From an uncultured Flavobacteriaceae bacterium (lineage in GTDB: Bacteria > Bacteroidota > Bacteroidia > Flavobacteriales > Flavobacteriaceae): a stretch of 64,000 nt of DNA. The DNA is taken from positions 992,001-1,056,000 of the forward strand of contig CALSTV010000001.1 in assembly GCA_943789365.1 (NCBI GenBank), written 5' to 3'. Numbering within the stretch: the stretch's first letter is position 1; the number at the start of each line of letters is the position of its first letter. Below are positions 57,337 to 64,000 of this stretch, in pieces. Position numbers and translations under genes: made by a program. Under the pieces are notes generated by a model. That model did not search any database. It was not told the origin of the DNA and worked only from the letters and a program-made list of their open reading frames with translations.

Positions 57337-57618
57337 CTACTCTTTTTTTTTAGAGACTATATTATCATCTAACAATTTATGTACATCAGACAATCTGTAA
57401 TAAATTTTCCCTTTTATGGTTGCGTATGATAGAGTACCATCTTTACGCCAGTTTGCAGCTGTTCTATCACTGATTTTAAAAATTTTTAAAATATCGGCCT
57501 TGTCAAGAATTACATATTTAGGATTCTCATATTTTGAATCTAACTTTTTTAACAATATGTCTAGTCTTTTATTTACCTCTAATAAAGTGTCATTAAACGG
57601 GTGTTGAAAATTTTTCAT
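57337..57618 (-). CDS. Helix-turn-helix protein (HTH_17-like)
   Basis: 93 residues. A helix (NDTLLEVNKRLDILLKKL) precedes the HTH (about 42-80: ILDKADILKIFKISDRTAANWRKDGT and YYRLSDVHKLL). Excisionase-like. Tandem with the next HTH gene: the two are separated by one base and probably form a regulatory pair of the island. Confidence 0.85.
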   Translation of the reverse strand: MKNFQHPFNDTLLEVNKRLDILLKKLDSKYENPKYVILDKADILKIFKISDRTAANWRKDGTLSYATIKGKIYYRLSDVHKLLDDNIVSKKKE

Positions 57619-57619
57619 C

Positions 57620-57916
57620 TTATTTGTTTTTAGAGTTAATTGAAATCAAAGCTTGATCTATTTCAGCTCTTTTATACCTAATAAGATTCCCTAAACGATA
57701 TGGTTTTAAAACTCCTTTTTTATTCCAGTCTGTTAAAGTGACTAAAGATACTTTTAAGATAGCCGCTACCTCTTTTCTAGTAAGATACTCAGCGTTTTTT
57801 TGAGGTTTAAAACTGTTTACAATTGTATTAATTTCTGATTTTAAATCTTCAATTATACTTGCTTGTAATTCTTGAGGAGTTACTCCGTGTACTTCTGTGA
57901 TTCTGTTCCTTTCCAT
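57620..57916 (-). CDS. Helix-turn-helix protein (HTH_17 / excisionase-like)
   Basis: 98 residues. N-terminal helices then the HTH (about 46-92: LTRKEVAAILKVSLVTLTDWNKKG, YKRAEIDQAL). Pattern similarity to the protein at 47794-48087 suggests a paralogue pair within one island. Probably controls excision or local transcription. Confidence 0.88.
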   Translation of the reverse strand: MERNRITEVHGVTPQELQASIIEDLKSEINTIVNSFKPQKNAEYLTRKEVAAILKVSLVTLTDWNKKGVLKPYRLGNLIRYKRAEIDQALISINSKNK

Positions 57917-58004
57917 TATAATTTATTTTAAGATTACAATGACAAAGATATGCTTAAACATGAGTGTTTATAGCACTGGAGTAACTCCACAGGGTACTCC
58001 AACA

Positions 58005-58874
58005 CTATACCAAACCGTCTAGGATTTTATCTATTTTATCAATATCTTTTTGATAACTAACACTAATTTCAGATGGTTTTTTGTCAAGCTTTTGAATACT
58101 AGTTTTAATATTCTTTGAATTTAAACCTGTAATTAAACTAATCAGTTCTGCTTGTTTTACTTTAGGGGCTTCTTCTATATTTGGATGTGTAAAAAAACCT
58201 AATTTATCTAAGAGTACCACAATTTGATTTGTTGTAAGTTTTTTAAAATCTACTTCTTCAATTGTATGCACTTCTTTATTTTCAATCGGTACAATAGTAA
58301 GTGTAGTACTACTCTCTACATGGTAATTATAAATTTCATCATAGTATCCATCAGATTCACAAACTTCTAAACCAAACCCTAATTTATTCAGCTCTTCTGT
58401 TAAAAATTGAATCTTACTTTTCTTAGAATACTCAAAATGCTTAATATCTGTGGTGTAATGACTGTAGTTCAGCTTTTTTTCAGAATCTACATCAGAAATA
58501 AATCTATTATTATTTAATAAATCAAAAAAGCTAACTTCTTTCTCTATAAATTCGTACATCCCAACATCAACATATTCTTCTTTAAATATTTGGTATTTTT
58601 CTTGGAAATTATTTTTGTAAACCTCCAAAGGACAATCAGGGAAGAAATAATTGTGTTTACCAGACAACTTATACAGCTCAATTAAGTCTGTTTTTATCTT
58701 TTCAGAATACTCAGCTGCTTCAACTTCACTTGCAAAATCTAAAAAGTGTATACCTAATTCATCATCTTCATTTTGCAGAACTTTGCGTTTATCATTATAC
58801 GCTAACTGTTTTGATTCTAGAGTTTCAATATTTGATACAATTGCAGTAATTGTATCGTTCAATTCTTTAGCCAT
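58005..58874 (-). CDS. Hypothetical island protein with C-terminal helical domain
   Basis: 289 residues, soluble, acidic N-terminal two-thirds. The last 80 residues (LTTNQIVVLLDKLGFF, KQAELISLITGLNSKNIKTSIQKL) resemble a helical domain that I recall at the C-terminus of regulators such as RteC in Bacteroidota mobile elements. Follows the recombinase gene with a 42-base gap. Role unknown, perhaps control of excision. Confidence 0.65.
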   Translation of the reverse strand: MAKELNDTITAIVSNIETLESKQLAYNDKRKVLQNEDDELGIHFLDFASEVEAAEYSEKIKTDLIELYKLSGKHNYFFPDCPLEVYKNNFQEKYQIFKEEYVDVGMYEFIEKEVSFFDLLNNNRFISDVDSEKKLNYSHYTTDIKHFEYSKKSKIQFLTEELNKLGFGLEVCESDGYYDEIYNYHVESSTTLTIVPIENKEVHTIEEVDFKKLTTNQIVVLLDKLGFFTHPNIEEAPKVKQAELISLITGLNSKNIKTSIQKLDKKPSEISVSYQKDIDKIDKILDGLV

Positions 58875-58916
58875 TTTTTTTTAGCTAAAAATATACTTTT
58901 ATATAAAAAAACACAA

Positions 58917-60221
58917 TTAAACATTGAAAAATCCAGAACTCGCTATATGTGAAGCTCTTTCTTCATCTTTGATACGAATGTATTTATAAAATTCTTTTTC
59001 TGTAGTATGCCCAGAAAACAACATAATATCATAGACCGACATACCTGCTTTGTATTTATTTGTACAAAAGCTTCTTCTTGCTGTATGAGATTTTATTAAA
59101 TTATATTTTTCAACCATTTCTACAACAACTTTACCTCCTCTTGTATACTCGCATTTAATTAACTCATCCCATTCAAGCATTTGCCCTACTTGTTTTATTG
59201 AATCATTTAGAATACTTTCTGCAATTGTTCTTGGTGGTTTTCCGTCATGCCTAGAGTTCATAATATCTTTAATTTCTTTTGTTATCGGACACAGAACCTC
59301 TCTATTGTATTTACGGTTTTTCTTTTGCCTTATTTTAAAAAACTCAATTTCGTTATTTTTTACAATATCATTCCCTGATAAGTTATTATAGTCACTAATC
59401 CTCTGCCCTGTATAACAACCAATTAAAAAAACGTCTCTGGCATGCTCTAGTACTGGATACTTGGATAAATCCTTATCATGCATTTTTTTGATCTCTTTAT
59501 CTGTTAAATAAATTTCTGTAGTAATTTCTTTTACAACTTTAAAGTCTTTGCTTTTGAATTTTTGATTGTTTGTATATCCTTCGCTTAAAGCATAGCCTAA
59601 AAAAGTTTTAATTGTTTTGATATGCTTACCAATTGTATTTAAAGAATATTTATTCAACTCCATAAAAGCCTTAAACTCATTATAAAAATTGATATCAATA
59701 TAATCATACATCAATTTCTTATTATAATGCTTTTCATACTCTTCTAATCGTTTTTTAGTTTGCTTATACGACCTAATTGTAATGATAGAAATTTGATTTT
59801 CTTTTTCCGAAATATACTTATCAATGACTTGAAAAAAAGTAAGATTCGCATTTATTTCTTGATTGGGTATAATCTTCTTGGTAAACACGTCTAACCTATA
59901 CTTTAAAAGCTCATTAGAGGCGTTCTTAGCTTCTTTTGAAATCATAGCATATTCGTTATACAAAAAACTCTCTAACTCGCTTAATTCTTCGTTAATCTTG
60001 TCTTTATCTTTTATACCAACTTTATTTTTTATACGTTGCTTTTTTACATCCCAATCATTCAAACAAGCCTTATATCCAGTTGAATATTTAAATCGCTTAT
60101 TTCCGTAACTAAAAAACAGAAATATTAAACTTTGAAGACTTTTATTTGCTTCTAATTTCGATTTTGACTCTTTAAATGAAAATCTTATCGTACCTTTTGC
60201 TCTTTCAATCCCTTTACCCAT
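58917..60221 (-). CDS. Tyrosine recombinase / integrase of the island
   Basis: 434 residues. An N-terminal SAM-like/core-binding region precedes the catalytic domain. The catalytic residues are visible: Arg in GCYTGQRISDY, the H-x2-R box in SHTARRSFCTNK, the second His in SGHTTEKEFYKYI and the Tyr of that same stretch as nucleophile. Bacteroidota-style phage integrase (SAM-like plus catalytic). It would cut and join the element ends near tRNA-Phe. Promoter TATCTTTG lies at 60240-60247. Confidence 0.93.
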   Translation of the reverse strand: MGKGIERAKGTIRFSFKESKSKLEANKSLQSLIFLFFSYGNKRFKYSTGYKACLNDWDVKKQRIKNKVGIKDKDKINEELSELESFLYNEYAMISKEAKNASNELLKYRLDVFTKKIIPNQEINANLTFFQVIDKYISEKENQISIITIRSYKQTKKRLEEYEKHYNKKLMYDYIDINFYNEFKAFMELNKYSLNTIGKHIKTIKTFLGYALSEGYTNNQKFKSKDFKVVKEITTEIYLTDKEIKKMHDKDLSKYPVLEHARDVFLIGCYTGQRISDYNNLSGNDIVKNNEIEFFKIRQKKNRKYNREVLCPITKEIKDIMNSRHDGKPPRTIAESILNDSIKQVGQMLEWDELIKCEYTRGGKVVVEMVEKYNLIKSHTARRSFCTNKYKAGMSVYDIMLFSGHTTEKEFYKYIRIKDEERASHIASSGFFNV

Positions 60222-60239
60222 AACACATTATCTTATATT

Positions 60240-60247
60240 CAAAGATA
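60240..60247 (-). promoter_or_regulatory. -7 promoter element of the integrase
   Basis: TATCTTTG on the minus strand, 18 bases upstream of the integrase ATG. The 25-bp island end repeat (60255-60279) covers the -33 region, so a protein bound there could control the gene. Confidence 0.6.
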
Positions 60248-60254
60248 CTAAAAA

Positions 60255-60279
60255 AGGGTGCTAATTAGGGTGCTAATAA
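60255..60279 (+). repeat. Right 25-bp direct repeat of the island (candidate att or arm site)
   Basis: AGGGTGCTAATT and AGGGTGCTAATA plus A, one mismatch from 46702-46726. Both copies hold two GGGTGCTAA boxes spaced 12 bases, about one helical turn. Confidence 0.7.
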
Positions 60280-60405
60280 GAGCTTATTTATATAATACAC
60301 TCTTATTTATTTCTTTTCTAAAAAACAACAAAAACTCAACAAAAACAGTACATTAAGACGTTTTCACTAAGAATTAAGATGTTTAAATAAAGTGCTATAT
60401 AGTAC

Positions 60406-60440
60406 AAAACCGTAAAGATTCATTTCTTTACGGTTTTTTT
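60406..60440 (+). terminator. Terminator without an obvious upstream plus-strand gene
   Basis: 13-bp arms AAAACCGTAAAGA (60406-60418) and TCTTTACGGTTTT (60425-60437), loop TTCATT, then TTT. Upstream lie the minus-strand integrase and the island end, so no current transcript needs it. The rest of the 60222-60540 gap holds the integrase promoter and island repeat, with nothing else I can name. Confidence 0.85.
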
Positions 60441-60540
60441 GTTTGCCATAACTTCCAATGCTTATTTCATAATTTCTTGTCATTTCCATGTATTTATGTA
60501 TTTTGCAGCAGCAATTAGCTTACTTAAAAATAAAACATAC

Positions 60541-61095
60541 ATGAGTCCCAAAGAAATACTCGTATTAGATATTGAAACCACTGGACTGAGTCCAAAATTT
60601 GATTTCATTTTAGAACTCGGTATTGTCAAGCTCAATATTGGAACAGGCGAAATTACAAACTTATTCGACAAGATATTTAAAGCCCCAAAATTAACTGCCA
60701 AACACAGAAACGCTTGGATCTTTCAAAATGGCTACATGCACATTGACGAAGTCAGAAACGCAAAACCTCTGGACAACTACCGAGCAGAGATTCAACATAT
60801 TCTAACCCCTTTTAAAGGAAAAATAACTGCTTGGAATCGAGATTTTGACAATGCCTTTTTACAGCAAGAAGGGTTTGATTTAGGCCTTGCCATGAGCTGC
60901 CCGATGAAAGCAAGTACCGATTATTTTAAAATTCCAGGCGCTAGAGGCTACAAATGGCCGAAAGCACAAGAAGCATGGGACATCCTATTTCCTGATGTTC
61001 ACAAAATAGAAAAACACAGAGGACTGGACGACTCAATTATGGAGGCAAAAATTATTTTTGAATTGATAAAAAAGGAAGTATACAACCCTTTTTAA
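60541..61095 (+). CDS. DnaQ-like 3'-5' exonuclease (DEDDh)
   Basis: 184 residues from ATG at 60541; the upstream frame to 60439 lies in the terminator region. Exonuclease motifs: LDIETTGLSP (Exo I), WNRDFDNAFL (Exo II) and HRGLDDSIMEA (Exo III, with His and Asp). Single-domain form of unknown process, perhaps DNA repair or RNA degradation. Stands outside the island's right end. Confidence 0.88.
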   Translation: MSPKEILVLDIETTGLSPKFDFILELGIVKLNIGTGEITNLFDKIFKAPKLTAKHRNAWIFQNGYMHIDEVRNAKPLDNYRAEIQHILTPFKGKITAWNRDFDNAFLQQEGFDLGLAMSCPMKASTDYFKIPGARGYKWPKAQEAWDILFPDVHKIEKHRGLDDSIMEAKIIFELIKKEVYNPF

Positions 61096-61133
61096 TTCAT
61101 ACAATCGTACCAGAAAGAATATTTCAAATATAG

Positions 61134-61141
61134 TATATTTG
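61134..61141 (+). promoter_or_regulatory. -7 promoter element of the chloride channel gene
   Basis: TATATTTG, 18 bases before ATG at 61160. It overlaps the in-frame TTG at 61139, which is therefore rejected as a start. Confidence 0.65.
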
Positions 61142-61159
61142 CCAAACAAAGCCAATTTT

Positions 61160-62434
61160 ATGAATGCCCTAAAAAAACGCATTGCTCTTTCTGACTATTC
61201 CAAGCTGACAAAATACTTATTCAAATGGTTGAGTTTAGCAATTGTTTCAGGTATTCTTGTAGGTTCGGCATCAGCGCTTTTATTAGTCTCGCTAGTATGG
61301 GCTACCAATACTAGAGAAAGCAATACTTGGATTATCTGGCTGCTTCCATTAGGAGGCCTTGCGGTAGGACTGATGTATCAGTACTGGGGAAAATCTGTAG
61401 TCAAAGGAAACAATCAATTAATTGACGAACTACACAGTCCAAAAAACATCATCCCTTTTAAAATGGCTCCTTTGATTTATATAGGAACCGTCATCACGCA
61501 TTTATTTGGTGGGTCTGCCGGACGAGAGGGTACCGCAGTGCAGATGGGAGGTGCCATTGTAGATCAATTTTCAAAATTATTAAAACTAAATAAAGACGAC
61601 AGAAAGATTCTTATCATCATGGGAATTTCGGCTGGTTTTGCATCTGTTTTTGGCACACCATTGGCAGGGGCAATTTTCGCCCTAGAAGTTTTGATCATAG
61701 GGCGTATGAGATACGACGCTATAGTTCCAAGCTTTTTAGCTGCCGTAGTAGCAGATTTCACTTGTACGGCATGGGGAGTTCCTCATACGCATTACCACAT
61801 CGATGTTGTACCACTTATGTCGACTATCGGATTTTTCACGGCTATTGTGAGCGGAGTTATTTTTGGAGTTGTAAGCACTTTTTTCTCGAAAGGAATACAT
61901 CGATTTCAAGATCTAGCGAATAAAATTAAATACGCACCGCTACGTCCTTTCTTTGGGGGACTTATCCTTGCTGTAGCCGTTTATTTAATGGGCACTACAA
62001 AATATATAGGTTTGGGAATCCCTACCATCGTAGAAGCATTTGAAACCCCCTTACCTTCTTATGATTTTTTCATAAAAATAGTATTGACAACATTTACTAT
62101 AGGCGTAGGTTTTAAAGGTGGAGAAGTCACGCCCTTGTTTTTTATTGGCGCAACACTTGGAAACGCCTTGGCGCTATTCTTACCACTACCTATGGCATTG
62201 CTCGCCGGAATGGGCTTTGTTGCTGTGTTCTCAGGAGCAACCAACACCCCAATCGCCTGTACCGTTATGGGAATAGAATTGTTTGGCATAGAGGCAGGTG
62301 TCTTTATTGCAATTGCTTGTGTAACCGCTTATTTGTTTTCAGGAAATACAGGGATTTACTCTTCGCAAATCATTGGAAGTGCAAAAAGTGACAGTTTAAA
62401 TTACACTAAAGGCAAATCACTTAAAGAATTGTAA
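61160..62434 (+). CDS. ClC-family chloride channel or antiporter
   Basis: 424 residues from ATG at 61160. About ten membrane helices. ClC signatures: GGSAGREGTAVQMGG (GREGP-like, about 118-132), GISAGFASVFGTPLAGAIFALEV and GFKGGEVTPLFFIGATLGN (GKxxTPxxxxG-like). No CBS domain follows, so this is the short form. It moves Cl- across the inner membrane; channel or H+/Cl- exchange cannot be decided. Single gene with its own promoter. Confidence 0.93.
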   Translation: MNALKKRIALSDYSKLTKYLFKWLSLAIVSGILVGSASALLLVSLVWATNTRESNTWIIWLLPLGGLAVGLMYQYWGKSVVKGNNQLIDELHSPKNIIPFKMAPLIYIGTVITHLFGGSAGREGTAVQMGGAIVDQFSKLLKLNKDDRKILIIMGISAGFASVFGTPLAGAIFALEVLIIGRMRYDAIVPSFLAAVVADFTCTAWGVPHTHYHIDVVPLMSTIGFFTAIVSGVIFGVVSTFFSKGIHRFQDLANKIKYAPLRPFFGGLILAVAVYLMGTTKYIGLGIPTIVEAFETPLPSYDFFIKIVLTTFTIGVGFKGGEVTPLFFIGATLGNALALFLPLPMALLAGMGFVAVFSGATNTPIACTVMGIELFGIEAGVFIAIACVTAYLFSGNTGIYSSQIIGSAKSDSLNYTKGKSLKEL

Positions 62435-62436
62435 GC

Positions 62437-62469
62437 AAAAAAAAAACGGCATTGCTTTCACAATACCGT
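62437..62469 (-). terminator. Terminator of the DUF4254 gene (minus), near the ClC gene end
   Basis: Arms ACGGCATTG (62446-62454) and CAATACCGT (62461-62469) pair with one wobble, 6-base loop. A T-run on the minus side corresponds to the A-run at 62437-62446. Confidence 0.8.
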
Positions 62470-62486
62470 ATCAAATTCTCTTCAAT

Positions 62487-63089
62487 TTATTTTTTGGCGT
62501 ACAACATTGGATTCAAATCGTCGTCATTATACATTTTCATTTGCTTGTACACTTTCATATACTTATCTCCGTTCTCAATATCCACAACCAGATCATCAAT
62601 TGCTGTAGACAAATCAATGCGTTGCTCAAGTAAGACATTTAGTTTTACTTGACAAGCTGCTTTGTGTTCAGCAGATGCCGAATTACGTGTCGCTTCTTCT
62701 CGCATATGATATATTTTTAAAGCCAAGATTGACAAACGATCAATAGCCCATGCAGGACTTTCAGAATTGATTTTCGCCGAATCTTTAGTAACAACATTTT
62801 CATATTTCTTTAAAAAATAACTATCAACATACTCCACCATATCCGTTCTATCCTGATTTGAGGCATCAATTTTTCGTTTCAACTCCAAAGCTTCCACAGG
62901 GTCAATATCGGGAAGACGAATGATATCTTCATAATGCCATTGCACCGTATCAATCCAACTTTTTCTATACAATAAATGCTCCAACGTAGCCGAATCATGC
63001 GGATTACTAAACGGTTGATCTACCTTATCAATAACATGATAAGTCTCAATTACTTTGTCAAATATTTGGTTGAAATCTTTTGCTTTCAT
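62487..63089 (-). CDS. DUF4254 protein
   Basis: 200 residues, all-helical, no signal peptide. The N-terminus MKAKDFNQIFDKVIETYHVID and SATLEHLLYRKSWIDTVQWHYED match DUF4254 as I recall it. Function unknown. In Bacteroidota it sits with lipopolysaccharide or heptosyltransferase genes; only the downstream Lys-rich partner is in this window. The two are 23 bases apart. Confidence 0.85.
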   Translation of the reverse strand: MKAKDFNQIFDKVIETYHVIDKVDQPFSNPHDSATLEHLLYRKSWIDTVQWHYEDIIRLPDIDPVEALELKRKIDASNQDRTDMVEYVDSYFLKKYENVVTKDSAKINSESPAWAIDRLSILALKIYHMREEATRNSASAEHKAACQVKLNVLLEQRIDLSTAIDDLVVDIENGDKYMKVYKQMKMYNDDDLNPMLYAKK

Positions 63090-63112
63090 CTATTTAGTTC
63101 TAGGATTTATAT

Positions 63113-63937
63113 TTATGCAAACTTACGAGATATTAACGAAATAAATCGCTCTTCGTATTCTTCTTTTCCATTCCAATCATAATCTAGCTTTACCATCTTG
63201 GATACAAAGTCGACCGCTTCCTTCTCTGTTTTTAGCGAATTTAACTGAGAAACAACCCTGTTAAAATCTTCCTGACTTCCTTCAAACAAGTGTTTCACAA
63301 AAGCAATTCGATCATTCAAACCAATTTGAAGGTTTTTATGAACCAAGGTATCGTTTAACGACTTTTTGGTCGTTTCTACTCGTACGGCTTTTTCAAATAT
63401 ATCGGTTGCAACATCCAAGGGAATGGTATCTCCAAGTTCTTCTTCCAAACTGTTTTTTGAAGACGTCGTTGAACTGGTAGTAAAAAGATTCGCTACAGGT
63501 TCAACTTCTTTTGCTTCTTTTTTCTCCTCAACCTTCTTTTTTTTCGGCGTCTCATTTTGTTCATTCGTTGCCACAATGGAAGCCTCGGTCATCTTCTCTT
63601 TTTTCTCAACAGACTTCGATTTTTCTTTTTTTGCCTTCTTTTGCTTTTTTTCTTTTTTGCCTTTTGATACTTCTTTTTTAGGCAGTGGCTTTTCGGTAGT
63701 CATATCGGAAATCACCTCTTCAACAATAATAGCATCCAAAGCCTCCATCTTCTTTTCAATCTCTTCTCGTGATGCACTTGGAGTAGCTTCTAAATAGCGA
63801 TCTACAAAAGCGAGTACGGAGAGTTTTTCGTAGATGGTATGTGCTTTTTCTTTTAAGGCGAGAATATCGTCTCTATTCTTCATTTGCAATATACTATGAG
63901 CAAGACTCACTAATTCCGATTCTATTTTTTTGTGCAT
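63113..63937 (-). CDS. Lys/Glu-rich protein with conserved C-terminal helical domain
   Basis: 274 residues, no signal peptide. Helical N-terminal part (about 1-90), a disordered Lys/Glu-rich region (about 88-165, many KK and EK pairs), then a helical domain (about 200-274: LNDRIAFVKHLFEGSQEDFNRVVSQLNSL, MVKLDYDWNGKEEYEERF) that I recall as common in Flavobacteriia. Function unknown. It is just upstream of the DUF4254 gene in the same direction. Confidence 0.7.
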   Translation of the reverse strand: MHKKIESELVSLAHSILQMKNRDDILALKEKAHTIYEKLSVLAFVDRYLEATPSASREEIEKKMEALDAIIVEEVISDMTTEKPLPKKEVSKGKKEKKQKKAKKEKSKSVEKKEKMTEASIVATNEQNETPKKKKVEEKKEAKEVEPVANLFTTSSTTSSKNSLEEELGDTIPLDVATDIFEKAVRVETTKKSLNDTLVHKNLQIGLNDRIAFVKHLFEGSQEDFNRVVSQLNSLKTEKEAVDFVSKMVKLDYDWNGKEEYEERFISLISRKFA

Positions 63938-64000
63938 AACTTGATGAGTTTAGACTAGGTGTCCTAAATATTATTTTGATAAATTTGTCGAGATAGACCG

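Larger units (their letters stand above)
46702..60279. mobile_element. Integrated genomic island next to tRNA-Phe, about 13.6 kb
   Basis: Bounded by 25-bp direct repeats. It holds a tyrosine recombinase at the right end, three small HTH proteins, an AbiEii-type toxin-antitoxin pair, a methyltransferase-helicase-GIY-YIG cassette and several unknown genes. Every well-supported gene is on the minus strand, unlike the backbone either side. No relaxase, conjugation, phage structural or transposase gene was seen, so it would need help to move between cells. No copy of the tRNA 3' end was found at the right edge. Confidence 0.75.

Noticed and set aside
46640-60500. Duplication of the tRNA-Phe 3' end as classical attL/attR
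   Set aside because: No copy of the T-arm/acceptor sequence is visible at the right side; only the 25-bp GGGTGCTAA repeats match.

Overview
The window is a stretch of chromosome from a marine member of the Flavobacteriaceae (Bacteroidota). The evidence is low G+C, Bacteroidota-type promoters (TAnnTTTG at -7, often with TTG about 20 bases upstream), a type IX secretion (T9SS) sorting tail and a PorT-like protein, exosortase F, a lipid-modified TamA homologue, and a secreted sulfatase. No rRNA, CRISPR array or susC/susD pair was seen.

Layout. (1) 1-8900, carbohydrate use: a partial sulfatase fused to a GH10-like domain, a large secreted G8/beta-helix protein with a T9SS tail, and galK-galT, divergent from a degenerate-Nudix (NrtR-type) regulator. 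A 24-bp palindrome lies between galK and the regulator. (2) 9000-14060: a CBS-pair protein, a small unknown protein, an outer-membrane receptor-like barrel, and exosortase XrtF with its partner. (3) 14500-21850: purH, then the rod-shape cluster mreB-mreC-mreD-mrdA-rodA. (4) 21960-24040, minus strand: proS, tRNA-Glu and rpsT, with the tRNA promoter inside the loop of the proS terminator. (5) 24100-38400: a lipoprotein with an Arg/Ser repeat tail, a FadL-like barrel, an Nfu-type Fe-S protein, ubiE, a PorT-like barrel, a TrmH-family methylase, TamL-like protein, fba, accD, a lipoprotein, rpsO and pnp. (6) 38400-46460, mostly minus strand: a candidate small RNA, then the envelope cluster coaX-OMP-TPR-lptC-small membrane protein-CNNM/CorC protein-ppiD.

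(7) 46584-60280: tRNA-Phe followed by a 13.6-kb integrated island. A 25-bp direct repeat (one mismatch) lies at each end. It carries a tyrosine recombinase, three small helix-turn-helix proteins, a DUF6266 protein, an AbiEii-type toxin with an unusual antitoxin, and a three-gene cassette: DNA methyltransferase, DEAD/DEAH helicase and GIY-YIG nuclease. The cassette looks like a restriction-type anti-phage system, and a 44-codon ORF just downstream may belong to it. (8) 60400-64000: a DnaQ-like exonuclease, a ClC chloride channel, a DUF4254 protein and a Lys-rich protein.

The backbone is mostly conserved housekeeping and envelope biogenesis. The accessory parts are the polysaccharide locus at the left edge and the island. 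Everything here is read by eye from sequence; family names come from recalled motifs and were not checked against a database.
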